A stretch of DNA of 8,885 nucleotides from Burkholderiaceae bacterium (GCA_031276435.1 JAISNB010000073.1:1-8885), one strand, 5' to 3'. Shown: positions 1 to 6,320, counted from the stretch's first letter. The notes: a model not told the origin generated them from the sequence alone. Translations and numbers: made by a program.

Positions 1-40
1 CCGTCATTGCGAGCAGCGTTGCGACGCGATAATCCACATT
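1..40. repeat. Fragment resembling a dispersed intergenic repeat
   Basis: The first 40 bases contain CGTCATTGCGAGC followed by a GCG-rich stretch and AATCCAC. This resembles the common proteobacterial intergenic repeat of the form CGTCATTGCGAG...GCAATCC. Only one copy is visible and the left edge is cut by the window, so the assignment rests on resemblance. The rest of the interval up to the toxin stop at 137 holds no gene that I can support. Confidence 0.35.
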
Positions 41-136
41 GACATTGAGGCAACATCCCTTTCCCGCTCGCGGCAACGCCTGACCGATCCGACGGGGGGT
101 GCTTGACAACCGGGTGCGAGCGACCCGCACACCACG

Positions 137-419
137 CTACGGGTATTCCCGGCGCGCGTGGATGACACGGATTACATCAATACTGCTTAGCCCGACACGG
201 TAAAGCACAATGTAGTTGGGATGCGCAACGATTTCCCGGCAACCGGGGACGCGCGAGCTTGGCCGGTACATGTGCGGATGCTCCGGCAAGGTATTCAACG
301 CTTCCAAGAATGCGCTCGCCCAGATTCCGGGCGGCTGCGGCGTCAAACTGCCCGATGTGCTCGACGATGGAGTCGAGATCGGCGTAGGCTTCGCCAGTCC
401 ATGTTACGGGCAGCGTCAT
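137..419 (-). pseudogene. ParE/RelE-family toxin, frameshifted
   Basis: This is the toxin half of a type II toxin-antitoxin pair. The upstream part is read from the ATG at 419 and starts MTLPVTWTGEAYADLDSIVE, followed by a helical stretch ending in NLGERI. This matches the N-terminus of ParE/RelE plasmid-stabilisation toxins. The C-terminal half lies in another frame: EHPHMYRPSSRVPGCREIV, then HPNYIVLYRV, and a typical ParE ending IRVIHARREYP before a TAG at 137-139. The family sequence passes from frame to frame around 305-310 (ERI then LEALNTLPEHP), so one extra base there explains the break. Repaired, the protein would be about 93 aa, the normal size. As written, the ATG frame gives only 80 aa with an unrelated C-terminus, and the downstream fragment has no ATG of its own. 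The start overlaps the antitoxin stop (ATGA, 416-419), typical of translational coupling. ParE toxins usually poison DNA gyrase and RelE toxins are ribonucleases; the sequence favours ParE. A sequencing error could also produce this picture. Confidence 0.8.
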
Positions 420-610
420 GCGCTCTTGCGCGCTTGCATCTGATCGAGCCGCACGGTTATTCTGCGCACGACTTCATCGTGTGGAATGCGGGGCTTCTTG
501 CTGTCGATGGCTTCCTGTGCTTTGGCGCGGAACCAGCGGTCGTAGCTGTCGGCTTGTTCCTGCGCCTCGAACTCGGAGACAAGCGGGTTCAGTTGTGTCG
601 TTGTCGCCAT
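416..610 (-). CDS. Type II antitoxin, PaaA2/stability-determinant-like
   Basis: A 64-aa acidic/basic protein that should neutralise the ParE-type toxin encoded directly downstream. The core LVSEFEAQEQADSYDRWFRA followed by the IPHDEV motif (residues 42-47) is characteristic of the small antitoxins paired with ParE-like toxins, including PaaA2 of the E. coli paaR2-paaA2-parE2 module. These often lack a classical DNA-binding fold. The ATG at 608-610 is preceded by AAGGA about 8-9 nt upstream on the minus strand, a good ribosome-binding site. The stop overlaps the toxin ATG as ATGA, so the two genes form one operon with antitoxin first. The antitoxin frame is intact while the toxin is frameshifted. 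It may now be an orphan, or may still act against other ParE toxins in the cell. Confidence 0.82.
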   Translation of the reverse strand: MATTTQLNPLVSEFEAQEQADSYDRWFRAKAQEAIDSKKPRIPHDEVVRRITVRLDQMQARKSA

Positions 611-637
611 GATCGTTCATCCTTCACGTGGTTGGTG

Positions 638-649
638 TAACGCATGTTA
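638..649 (-). promoter_or_regulatory. Possible operator upstream of the antitoxin
   Basis: TAAC-4 nt-GTTA forms a short inverted repeat 28 bp upstream of the antitoxin ATG. Read on the minus strand it includes a TAACAT hexamer that could serve as a -10 box, though no good -35 is visible. Toxin-antitoxin operons are commonly autoregulated at such sites, but this one is short and could be chance. Confidence 0.25.
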
Positions 650-709
650 GCGCAAGCAGGGGCGAGAGAGGGTGGGCAACACCAATCCAAGCGCCGCGTT
701 TTGCGTGGG

Positions 710-850
710 GGAGTCCCCTCACCCAACCCTCTGCCTTCTGACCTCTCCCCATCTCTCCCCCTTTGTCCCCTCTCCCCAACCCTCCCCCCCAGGGGGGAGG
801 GTGCAGACTGCTCCCCTCTCCACAAAGTGGAGAGGGGCGGGGGGTGAGGC
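710..850. repeat. Palindrome-rich CCCTCTCC-type intergenic element
   Basis: A noncoding block with extreme strand bias, C/T-rich on the left and G/A-rich on the right. It contains a 10-bp hairpin CCCTCCCCCC/GGGGGGAGGG (780-789 with 792-801) and a perfect 11-bp hairpin CCCCTCTCCAC-AAA-GTGGAGAGGGG (813-837). The outer arms CCTCACCC (717-724) and GGGTGAGG (842-849) are also complementary. This is the look of the dispersed CCCTCTCCC/GGGAGAGGG intergenic elements seen in many proteobacteria. It lies between the 5' end of the antitoxin gene and the terminator of the secreted-protein gene. I see no transposase and no coding signal in any frame. Confidence 0.6.
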
Positions 851-942
851 TGGGGGCGAGGGCATTGAAAATGCAAAGAGGATAGATGCGTCGTCGTGCT
901 TGCCCAAGCGGGCATGGGCATCGACAAGCGTCGTTGGGCAAC

Positions 943-976
943 TCAAAAAAAATGGCGGTCTTTGCAGACCGCCATT
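943..976 (-). terminator. Rho-independent terminator of the secreted-protein gene
   Basis: The stem AATGGCGGTCT (951-961) pairs with AGACCGCCATT (966-976) around a 4-nt loop. On the minus strand the hairpin is followed by a run of eight T residues (complement of 945-952). It lies 64 bp past the stop of the gene at 1040-2011 and has the correct polarity for it. On the plus strand no T-run follows, so it is mainly a minus-strand terminator. Confidence 0.9.
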
Positions 977-1039
977 CAATTTCTCTCAGGCACAGCGGGC
1001 AAGCCCGCCATGCCGTCCGGGAAAAACTCCTACCCGTTA

Positions 1040-2011
1040 TCAGCGTTGGTTATGCGCGCCCAGCACGGTTTGCACCGCGCCAAATGCCGGCGAGCTGATC
1101 ACGCTGTAGGCGTAGATCGAACCAGCGTTGGCAGCAATAGCGGCTGGGGGGGTGTGAGCCGCAGCGGAACCTGCAGGCACTGGGTCTGCTTTCAGCGTGC
1201 TGCCATCGGTGATCCAGTGGATGAAGCCATCGGTGAAGTCGCCAGGGCGGCCCACGATCTTTTCAGGATCAACAATGTCAAGTTCTTCCTTGACCAGTTC
1301 CAGGTTGACCGACTTGCGGTTTTGCTTGTCGTCAAAAATGTTGACAACTTGCGTCTTCTTGTGGCTGCCAGTGGACCAGATCACAACGCTGGTGTCGTTG
1401 CCGCCCGCCTGGCCATCCACGAAGTAGCGCAGGAAAAACTCCTGATTCACCGGCGTCGCGTTGTTCGGATCAACATAAGCCGCACCTTCAACCTTGACCA
1501 CGGAGTCCGGGCCTTGGATGGTGACGTCCGTCAGATTCGGGTGGAACGTCAGGGGGCCATCGATAACGGGCAGGAAGGCCACGTCAGACGCCGCTGTGTT
1601 CACTTGGAACGCATTGCCAGAAATGGAGCCGTCGATGTTAGCTGGGGATGCAGAATTCGGGCATCCGGTAGCAGTAGCCGCAGTGTTATGAGCGGCGAAC
1701 ACCAGATAGCCACGCTTGCCTTCAACGCCCGTGCCCGCTCGCGCAGACCAAACGAAAGGCTCATAGTCCCCGGCGGTCAGGAAAACGCAGCCGTCGGTCA
1801 CGTGGGCGGAGTCCTGGTCAAAAAAGGTCCAGAACACAGCAGTGGGAACGGCACCCCGGTTCACGATACCGACGGCGGTGGTGTCGGTCGGGCCGTTGTG
1901 GATCACGTTGGGCACCACAAAACCATTGCTGAAGGTGCCAGAAGTGTAGGCCTGTGCAACACCCGCGCTCAAAGCGGCTGCTGCAACGGCTGCCATTGCA
2001 AATTTTTTCAT
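1040..2011 (-). CDS. Secreted protein of unknown function
   Basis: A 323-aa protein whose family I do not recognise. Residues 1-21 (MKKFAMAAVAAAALSAGVAQA) form a textbook Sec signal peptide with an AQA cleavage site, giving a mature protein of about 302 aa that starts YTSGTF. The mature part is rich in V, T, G, N and D and alternates hydrophobic and polar residues, suggesting a beta-rich exported domain. It has no membrane segment after the signal, no lipobox and no visible catalytic motif. The only two cysteines (Cys75 and Cys117) could form a disulfide after export. The C-terminus, SIYAYSVISSPAFGAVQ then TVLGAHNQR, follows an Ala/Pro-rich linker (about residues 277-295) and looks like a separate conserved tail. 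The ATG at 2009-2011 is supported by AGAGGA 8 nt upstream and by the signal peptide. The gene has its own promoter and strong terminator, so it is monocistronic, and good translation signals suggest high expression. Its GC content is visibly lower than that of leuS-proA. A surface or periplasmic structural role is possible but is only inference. Confidence 0.85.
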   Translation of the reverse strand: MKKFAMAAVAAAALSAGVAQAYTSGTFSNGFVVPNVIHNGPTDTTAVGIVNRGAVPTAVFWTFFDQDSAHVTDGCVFLTAGDYEPFVWSARAGTGVEGKRGYLVFAAHNTAATATGCPNSASPANIDGSISGNAFQVNTAASDVAFLPVIDGPLTFHPNLTDVTIQGPDSVVKVEGAAYVDPNNATPVNQEFFLRYFVDGQAGGNDTSVVIWSTGSHKKTQVVNIFDDKQNRKSVNLELVKEELDIVDPEKIVGRPGDFTDGFIHWITDGSTLKADPVPAGSAAAHTPPAAIAANAGSIYAYSVISSPAFGAVQTVLGAHNQR

Positions 2012-2040
2012 CGTCTAAGTCCTCTGAAAAGTGAAGGAAG

Positions 2041-2096
2041 CTTTCCCACTGAGAAAGGTGGGTTCTGCAACCCATCCGTAAAACTCCGTTTGGGTT
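2041..2096 (-). promoter_or_regulatory. Structured 5' leader with alternative hairpins
   Basis: Read 5' to 3' on the minus strand, the leader of the secreted-protein gene contains AACCCA (2096-2091), TGGGTT (2074-2069), AACCCA (2064-2059) overlapping CCCAC (2062-2058), and GTGGG (2049-2045). Segment 2 can pair with segment 1 or segment 3, and segment 3 can pair with segment 4, so the pairings are mutually exclusive. No U-run follows, so a transcription attenuator is not supported. An effect on mRNA stability or translation is possible. Confidence 0.35.
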
Positions 2097-2102
2097 GGCG
2101 CA

Positions 2103-2131
2103 ATCTTATACGCACATCCGCGCGTTTTCAA
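2103..2131 (-). promoter_or_regulatory. Sigma70-like promoter of the secreted-protein gene
   Basis: On the minus strand there is TTGAAA (2131-2126), a 17-bp spacer and TAAGAT (2108-2103), which is close to the TTGACA-17-TATAAT consensus. Transcription would start near 2096, leaving a leader of about 85 nt before the ATG at 2011. Confidence 0.65.
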
Positions 2132-2166
2132 GCCACCGGCCCGTTTGCAACCATTTGCCGCGCCAA

Positions 2167-2186
2167 TTGTTGCGCGCGGGCAACAA
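2167..2186 (-). terminator. Stem-loop after the lipoprotein gene, weak terminator
   Basis: TTGTTGC and GCAACAA form a 7-bp stem with a 6-nt loop, starting 2 bp beyond the lipoprotein stop on the minus strand. Only two T residues follow, so it may slow or protect transcript ends rather than terminate efficiently. Some read-through into the downstream secreted-protein gene is possible. Confidence 0.35.
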
Positions 2187-2188
2187 AA

Positions 2189-2689
2189 TCAGGGCTTGCC
2201 CAACTGGAACGCGACGCTGTCCTGCCATGCATGGAACCACTGGCCGCCGCCGCCGCCCGCCAGCAAACGCCACTGGTCTTGCATGACGGCTTCCTGATTT
2301 TGCAGGCGCAGCATGGGGATGTTGTAGGTGGCAAAGACTTCGACAACGGCGGTGTCGGCGGTGATGTTGCGAATGTCCCTGACCTCGACGCTGTTGTAGA
2401 CGATGCCGCCGCGTTTGAGGTAGGCGTCCAGCGTCCAGCGCGGGTCTTGAGAAGCTTCTTCATAGCGCCAGGCGGTTGCGCGGTCGCCCTCGCGTATGGC
2501 GGCCCAGTAGGCCAAAGCGCGCTCCAGCAGCGCGGCTTTTTGATCGGCAGGCGCGGCCCGGACGGATTCAGGTACGGCAGCAGCAGCGCCCGATGTGGCG
2601 CAGCCACCGAGCAGCGCCGTACCAGCGGCGGCAGCCAGCAGCGCGGCAAGGCAGAGGCCGCGTTTGCAAAGGGGTTGAGGGTTTTTCAT
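2189..2689 (-). CDS. Putative lipoprotein of unknown function
   Basis: A 166-aa protein with a lipoprotein signal peptide: basic N-terminus (MKNPQPLCKRG), hydrophobic stretch, then the lipobox LGGC with Cys30 as the lipidation site. Residue +2 is Ala, not Asp, so by the usual sorting rule it should go to the outer membrane. A low-complexity Ala-rich linker (about 31-48) precedes a compact domain of about 115 aa. That domain contains ALAYWAAIREGDRATAWRYE and WTLDAYLKRGG, then alternating beta-like segments such as TAVVEVFATYNI, and ends in a Trp-containing stretch (QWRLLAGGGGGQWFHAW). The arrangement of helix, amphipathic strands and Trp recalls NTF2-like/SnoaL-like lipoproteins, but I cannot assign a family or activity. 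I chose the ATG at 2687-2689, not longer in-frame starts up to 3013, because AGGAG lies 6 nt upstream and the signal peptide begins there. The upstream extension is Arg/Ala-rich and includes repeat DNA. Confidence 0.8.
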   Translation of the reverse strand: MKNPQPLCKRGLCLAALLAAAAGTALLGGCATSGAAAAVPESVRAAPADQKAALLERALAYWAAIREGDRATAWRYEEASQDPRWTLDAYLKRGGIVYNSVEVRDIRNITADTAVVEVFATYNIPMLRLQNQEAVMQDQWRLLAGGGGGQWFHAWQDSVAFQLGKP

Positions 2690-2765
2690 GGATTTCTCCT
2701 GTCGGTTGGAACTTGTTTTGGAAACCTGCTGGAACAGGCGTTTGGTGAGGCTGTACTTTAGCCGC

Positions 2766-2813
2766 GCTTTGGCGAAGCTGATGCTTTGGCGAAGCTGGCG
2801 CTTTGGCGCGGCG
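2766..2813. repeat. 17-bp tandem repeat, about 2.8 copies
   Basis: Units GCTTTGGCGAAGCTGAT (2766-2782) and GCTTTGGCGAAGCTGGC (2783-2799) differ at two positions. A third partial unit, GCTTTGGCGCGGCG, runs from 2800 to 2813. Each full unit contains the small palindrome GCTT-5 nt-AAGC. The array lies in the intergenic region about 77 bp upstream of the lipoprotein ATG. Confidence 0.75.
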
Positions 2814-2834
2814 TGCGCTGACAGAGCCAGCGCG

Positions 2835-2895
2835 CGGCGCAAAGTTGCGCGCCGGATTTTGCATTTTTTGGGCAGGGGTGGCGCGTGCGCCCCTG
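2835..2895. other. Two GC-rich hairpins between the lipoprotein gene and leuS
   Basis: CGGCGC (2835-2840) can pair with GCGCCG (2849-2854). On the plus strand T-rich sequence follows (2857-2869, two short T-runs), which makes it terminator-like. A second hairpin uses GGCG/CGCC (2880-2883 with 2888-2891), extended by CAGG/CCTG (2873-2876 with 2892-2895). No plus-strand gene lies upstream, so if functional the first would block antisense or read-through RNA from entering leuS. The whole gap 2690-3054 otherwise holds only the tandem repeat, the leuS -10 box and no supported gene. Confidence 0.3.
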
Positions 2896-3041
2896 GTGCC
2901 TTTCTTCTCCCATACTGGCCCGGATAGCTGGATTTTTCATGTTTGAGTGGCCCGGCTGGATGGTTTGTCCGCGCCTCTGGAGCGGCACTGGTTCCGTGGT
3001 TTGTGTGCCGCAACGGTCCCTTTCAGCGCACGCCAGCAACC

Positions 3042-3047
3042 TACAAT
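3042..3047 (+). promoter_or_regulatory. -10 box of leuS, near-leaderless
   Basis: TACAAT matches the -10 consensus at five of six positions and ends 7 bp before the leuS ATG at 3055. Transcription would start at or within a base or two of the start codon. No convincing -35 is seen 16-18 bp upstream, and no Shine-Dalgarno sequence precedes the ATG, which fits a leaderless or very short-leader mRNA. Confidence 0.55.
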
Positions 3048-3054
3048 TTGCCCC

Positions 3055-5781
3055 ATGCAAGAAAAATACGACCATCAAAGCGTCGAGCAGGCCGTGCAAG
3101 CGCAGTGGCGCGCCAAAGACGCCTACCGCGTTACCGAAGATGCCACCAAGCCCAAGTTCTACGCCTGTTCCATGTTGCCTTACCCCAGTGGCAAGCTGCA
3201 CATGGGCCATGTGCGCAACTACACCATCAACGACATGCTTGCGCGTTATTTGCGCATGAATGGCAAGAACGTGCTCATGCCCATGGGCTGGGACGCTTTT
3301 GGCCTGCCCGCCGAAAACGCCGCGCTCAAGCACGGTGTGCCGCCAGCAAAGTGGACGCGCGAGAACATCGCCTGCATGAAGGGCCAGATGCAGGCTCTGG
3401 GGCTGGCCATTGACTGGAGCCGCGAGACGGCCACTTGCGATCCCGGCTATTACAAATGGGATCAGTGGCTGTTTTTGAAGATGCTGGAAAAAGGCATTGC
3501 CTACCGCAAGACCCAGGTTGTCAACTGGGATCCGGTGGATCAGACTGTGCTCGCCAACGAGCAGGTGATCGACGGGCGTGGCTGGCGCACGGGCGCGCTG
3601 GTGGAAAAGCGCGAGATTCCCGGCTACTACCTCAGGATTACCGATTACGCGCAAGAGTTGCTCGACCTTGTGCGCACGGACAATCCCGATGCCGCGCTGA
3701 CCGGCTGGCCCGAGCGCGTGCGCCTGATGCAGGAGAACTGGATTGGCAAGAGCGAAGGCGTGCGCTTCGCCTTCACGCACGACATCAGGGACAGCGGCAG
3801 CGGCCAGCCAATTCAGGATGGCCGCCTGTACGTGTTTACCACGCGCGCCGACACCATCATGGGCGTGACTTTCTGCGCCGTGGCGCCGGAGCATCCGCTG
3901 GCCGCGCACGCGGCGCAAGGCAATCCCGGGCTGGCCGCGTTCATCGATGAATGCAAGCGGGGCGGCACCACCGAGGCCGAGCTGGCGCTGCGCGAGAAAG
4001 AGGGCATGCCCACGGGCCTGTTTGTCACGCATCCGCTCACGGGCGAGCAAGTGCCCCTCTGGGTGGGCAACTATGTGCTCATGAGTTATGGCGATGGCGC
4101 CGTCATGGGCGTGCCCGCGCACGACGAACGCGATTTTGCGTTCGCCCGGAAATACCGGCTGCCCATCCGGCAGGTGGTGGCCGTGGCGGGCCAGACTTTC
4201 TCTGCCGACGCCTGGCAGCCCTGGTATGGCGACAAGCTCAAATGCGTGTGCGTGCACTCCGGCGCGCTGGACGGTCTGGATTGCGCGCAGGCCGTGGGCA
4301 AAGTGGCGCAGATGCTGGCCGCCAGGGGCCTGGGCGAAAAGAAGACCATCTGGCGCCTGCGCGACTGGGGCATCAGCCGCCAGCGTTACTGGGGCGCGCC
4401 CATTCCCATCATCCACTGCCCGGACTGCGGAGCGCAGCCCGTGCCGGAGCAGGATTTGCCCGTGGTTTTGCCCGAAGACCTGGTGCCCGACGGCAGCGGC
4501 AACCCGCTGCTAAAAAGCGAGGCTTTCCACAAAGGCGTGGTCTGCCCGCGCTGCGGCCAGAGCGCGCGGCGCGAAACCGACACCATGGACACCTTTGTCG
4601 ATTCGTCCTGGTACTTCATGCGCTATTGCGATCCCAAAAACGACCAGCAGATGGTGGCCGAAGGCGCGGCTTACTGGATGCCGGTGGATCAGTACATCGG
4701 CGGCATAGAGCACGCAATCTTGCACCTGCTTTACGCGCGCTTCTGGACCAAGGTCATGCGCGACATGGGCTTGGTCAAAACCAGCGAACCCTTTACCCGT
4801 CTGCTCACGCAGGGCATGGTGCTCAACCACATCTACAGCCGCCGCACCGAAAAAGGCGCCAAGGAGTATTTCTGGCCCAGCGACGTGGCGCACACGCTGG
4901 ACGAGGGCGGCAAGATTGTTGGCGCCAGGCTCAACAAGCCCGTGGGCCATCTGCCCGCTGGCGCGCCCATCGACTACGAGGGCGTGGGCACCATGTCCAA
5001 GTCCAAGAACAATGGCGTCGATCCGCAAGAGCTGATCGAAAAATACGGCGCCGACACCGCGCGCCTGTACACCATGTTTACCGCGCCGCCCGAGGCGACG
5101 CTGGAGTGGAACGACGCCGCCGTTGAAGGCAGCTACCGCTTTTTGCGCCGCGTGTGGGGCTATGGCTACCGGTTGCGCAGCGCCGCCGCCTTGGGCGGCG
5201 CCATCGCCACGCTGAAAGATGCTGGCGCGCTGGGCCGGGCTGCCTTCAGCCAACAGGCCGCAGCGCTGCGCCACGAGATTCACACCGTGCTCAAGCAAGT
5301 CAATTTCGACTACTCGCTCCAGCGCATGCAATACAACACCGTGGTCTCCGGCGCCATGAAAATGCTCAACGCGCTGGAAGCGTTCAAGGCCGAAGGCAGC
5401 GCCGATGATGCTGCCGCCACCGCCACGCTGCTGGCGCAGACCGAAGGCTTTGCCATTTTGCTGCGCGTGCTCTACCCCGTTACCCCGCACATCACGGCCA
5501 CGCTCTGGCAGCAACTGGGTTACGCCGCCGCGCTGGGCGACATGCTGGAGGCCGCCTGGCCCCAGGTGGACGAGGCCGCTCTGACGCGCGACGAAATCGA
5601 ACTCGTGCTGCAAATCAACGGCAAGCTGCGCGGCTCCATCCGCGTGCCATCGGCTGCGGACAAAGCGGCCATCGAGGCCGCGGCGCTCGGCAGCGAAGCC
5701 TTCGCCAAGCACAGCGCGGGCGCTGGCGCGCCCAGGAAAATCATCCTGGTGCCTGGCCGCCTGGTCAATGTGGTGCTGTGA
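3055..5781 (+). CDS. leuS: Leucyl-tRNA synthetase
   Basis: A cytoplasmic class I aminoacyl-tRNA synthetase that charges tRNA-Leu with leucine using ATP (EC 6.1.1.4). The 908-aa protein has every expected part. The Rossmann HIGH motif is HMGH (residues 49-52) within PYPSGKLHMGHVRNY. The CP1 editing domain has a threonine-rich TTRADT (262-267) and the aspartates of HDERD (Asp357 and Asp360), matching E. coli Thr252, Asp342 and Asp345 by a constant offset of 15. Two CxxC pairs (Cys455/458 and Cys497/500) fit a zinc-binding insertion. The catalytic loop is TMSKS (646-650), with Thr in place of the first Lys of KMSKS. The C-terminal anticodon-binding region and the tail NGKLRGSIRVP...LVNVVL are complete. 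The frame is open to 2947, but the extra 36 residues look noncoding and a -10 box lies in them, so I chose ATG 3055. The length is slightly above the E. coli enzyme (860 aa). Its stop TGA overlaps the lptE ATG. Confidence 0.97.
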   Translation: MQEKYDHQSVEQAVQAQWRAKDAYRVTEDATKPKFYACSMLPYPSGKLHMGHVRNYTINDMLARYLRMNGKNVLMPMGWDAFGLPAENAALKHGVPPAKWTRENIACMKGQMQALGLAIDWSRETATCDPGYYKWDQWLFLKMLEKGIAYRKTQVVNWDPVDQTVLANEQVIDGRGWRTGALVEKREIPGYYLRITDYAQELLDLVRTDNPDAALTGWPERVRLMQENWIGKSEGVRFAFTHDIRDSGSGQPIQDGRLYVFTTRADTIMGVTFCAVAPEHPLAAHAAQGNPGLAAFIDECKRGGTTEAELALREKEGMPTGLFVTHPLTGEQVPLWVGNYVLMSYGDGAVMGVPAHDERDFAFARKYRLPIRQVVAVAGQTFSADAWQPWYGDKLKCVCVHSGALDGLDCAQAVGKVAQMLAARGLGEKKTIWRLRDWGISRQRYWGAPIPIIHCPDCGAQPVPEQDLPVVLPEDLVPDGSGNPLLKSEAFHKGVVCPRCGQSARRETDTMDTFVDSSWYFMRYCDPKNDQQMVAEGAAYWMPVDQYIGGIEHAILHLLYARFWTKVMRDMGLVKTSEPFTRLLTQGMVLNHIYSRRTEKGAKEYFWPSDVAHTLDEGGKIVGARLNKPVGHLPAGAPIDYEGVGTMSKSKNNGVDPQELIEKYGADTARLYTMFTAPPEATLEWNDAAVEGSYRFLRRVWGYGYRLRSAAALGGAIATLKDAGALGRAAFSQQAAALRHEIHTVLKQVNFDYSLQRMQYNTVVSGAMKMLNALEAFKAEGSADDAAATATLLAQTEGFAILLRVLYPVTPHITATLWQQLGYAAALGDMLEAAWPQVDEAALTRDEIELVLQINGKLRGSIRVPSAADKAAIEAAALGSEAFAKHSAGAGAPRKIILVPGRLVNVVL

Positions 5782-6320
5782 TGGCGTCGCAAAAACACGC
5801 TCCCGATTTGTTGCGCTGCCAGCGCCGCCGCCGCGCGCTGCGGGCGCTGGCTGGCCTTGGCGCGCTGGCCGCGCTGCAAGGCTGCGGCTTTCAACTGCGG
5901 CAAGCGCCTGTGTTCAGCTTTGCGTCGATTTACGTGGACGCGCCCGGTTCCGCGTTGGGCGCCGAACTGCAACGCCAGTTGCGCGCCAGCGGACTGCAAG
6001 TGCTGACCGACGCCGCAGCGCGCGAGAAGGCCGACCTGATTTTGCAAAGCCTGGCCGACCAGCGCGAGCGCCAGGTGCTGGGGCTGAACGCATCGGGCCA
6101 GGTGCGTGAATACCGCTTGCACGTGCGCTTCAGATTCCGCGTGCGCACGCCAGCAGGCAAAGACGTGCTGCCCGACGCCGAAATCGTGCGCCAAATCGAC
6201 CAGAGCTACAGCGAAACAGCCGCGCTGTCCAAAGAGGCCGAAGCGCAAATGCTGTTCGACAACATGCAAAGCGACATCGTGCTCCAGGTCATGCGCCGCC
6301 TGTCCACGGTCAAGCCGTAA
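5781..6320 (+). CDS. lptE: LPS-assembly lipoprotein LptE
   Basis: The outer-membrane lipoprotein that plugs the LptD barrel and helps insert lipopolysaccharide into the outer leaflet (older name RlpB). The 179-aa protein has an arginine-rich N-terminus (RRRR at 15-18), a hydrophobic segment and the lipobox LQGC with Cys35 as the lipidation site, followed at once by GFQLRQ. CGFQLR directly after the lipid cysteine is the hallmark of LptE. The mature domain shows the family's alternating pattern: IYVDAP, then LQRQLRASGLQVL, DLILQSL, then YRLHVRFRFRV. The C-terminal helix is EAEAQMLFDNMQSDIVLQVM. The ATG overlaps the leuS TGA by one base (TGATG), implying translational coupling. A GTG directly before it (5778) is a less likely start. 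The leuS-lptE-holA order is common in proteobacteria and supports the call. Confidence 0.95.
   Translation: MASQKHAPDLLRCQRRRRALRALAGLGALAALQGCGFQLRQAPVFSFASIYVDAPGSALGAELQRQLRASGLQVLTDAAAREKADLILQSLADQRERQVLGLNASGQVREYRLHVRFRFRVRTPAGKDVLPDAEIVRQIDQSYSETAALSKEAEAQMLFDNMQSDIVLQVMRRLSTVKP

Noticed and set aside
103..131. A plus-strand promoter starting with TTGACA at 103
   Set aside because: The -35 is perfect, but no -10-like hexamer is found 16-18 bp downstream and no plus-strand gene follows.
710..850. A CRISPR array in the repeat-rich block
   Set aside because: The repeats are palindromes and homopurine/homopyrimidine runs, with no regularly spaced identical repeats or unique spacers.
896..2761. 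A plus-strand open frame of 621 aa opposite the secreted-protein and lipoprotein genes
   Set aside because: It is antisense to two minus-strand genes with signal peptides, ribosome-binding sites, a promoter and a terminator. It crosses the terminator hairpin and the intergenic gap, and its translation shows no domain-like pattern. The long frame is explained by codon bias on the other strand.
2690..3013. A 108-aa N-terminal extension of the lipoprotein frame
   Set aside because: The signal peptide and lipobox must be at the N-terminus, and AGGAG lies just before the ATG at 2689. The extension translates the tandem-repeat DNA.
2947..3054. An in-frame 36-aa N-terminal extension of leuS
   Set aside because: The extension does not resemble LeuRS, overlaps the TACAAT box, and would make the protein unusually long. 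The ATG at 3055 starts the typical MQEKYDHQSVE N-terminus.
2758..4416. A minus-strand open frame of 552 aa opposite leuS
   Set aside because: It is the His/Ala/Gly-rich mirror of the leuS codons and extends through the tandem repeat. The leuS assignment on the plus strand is certain.
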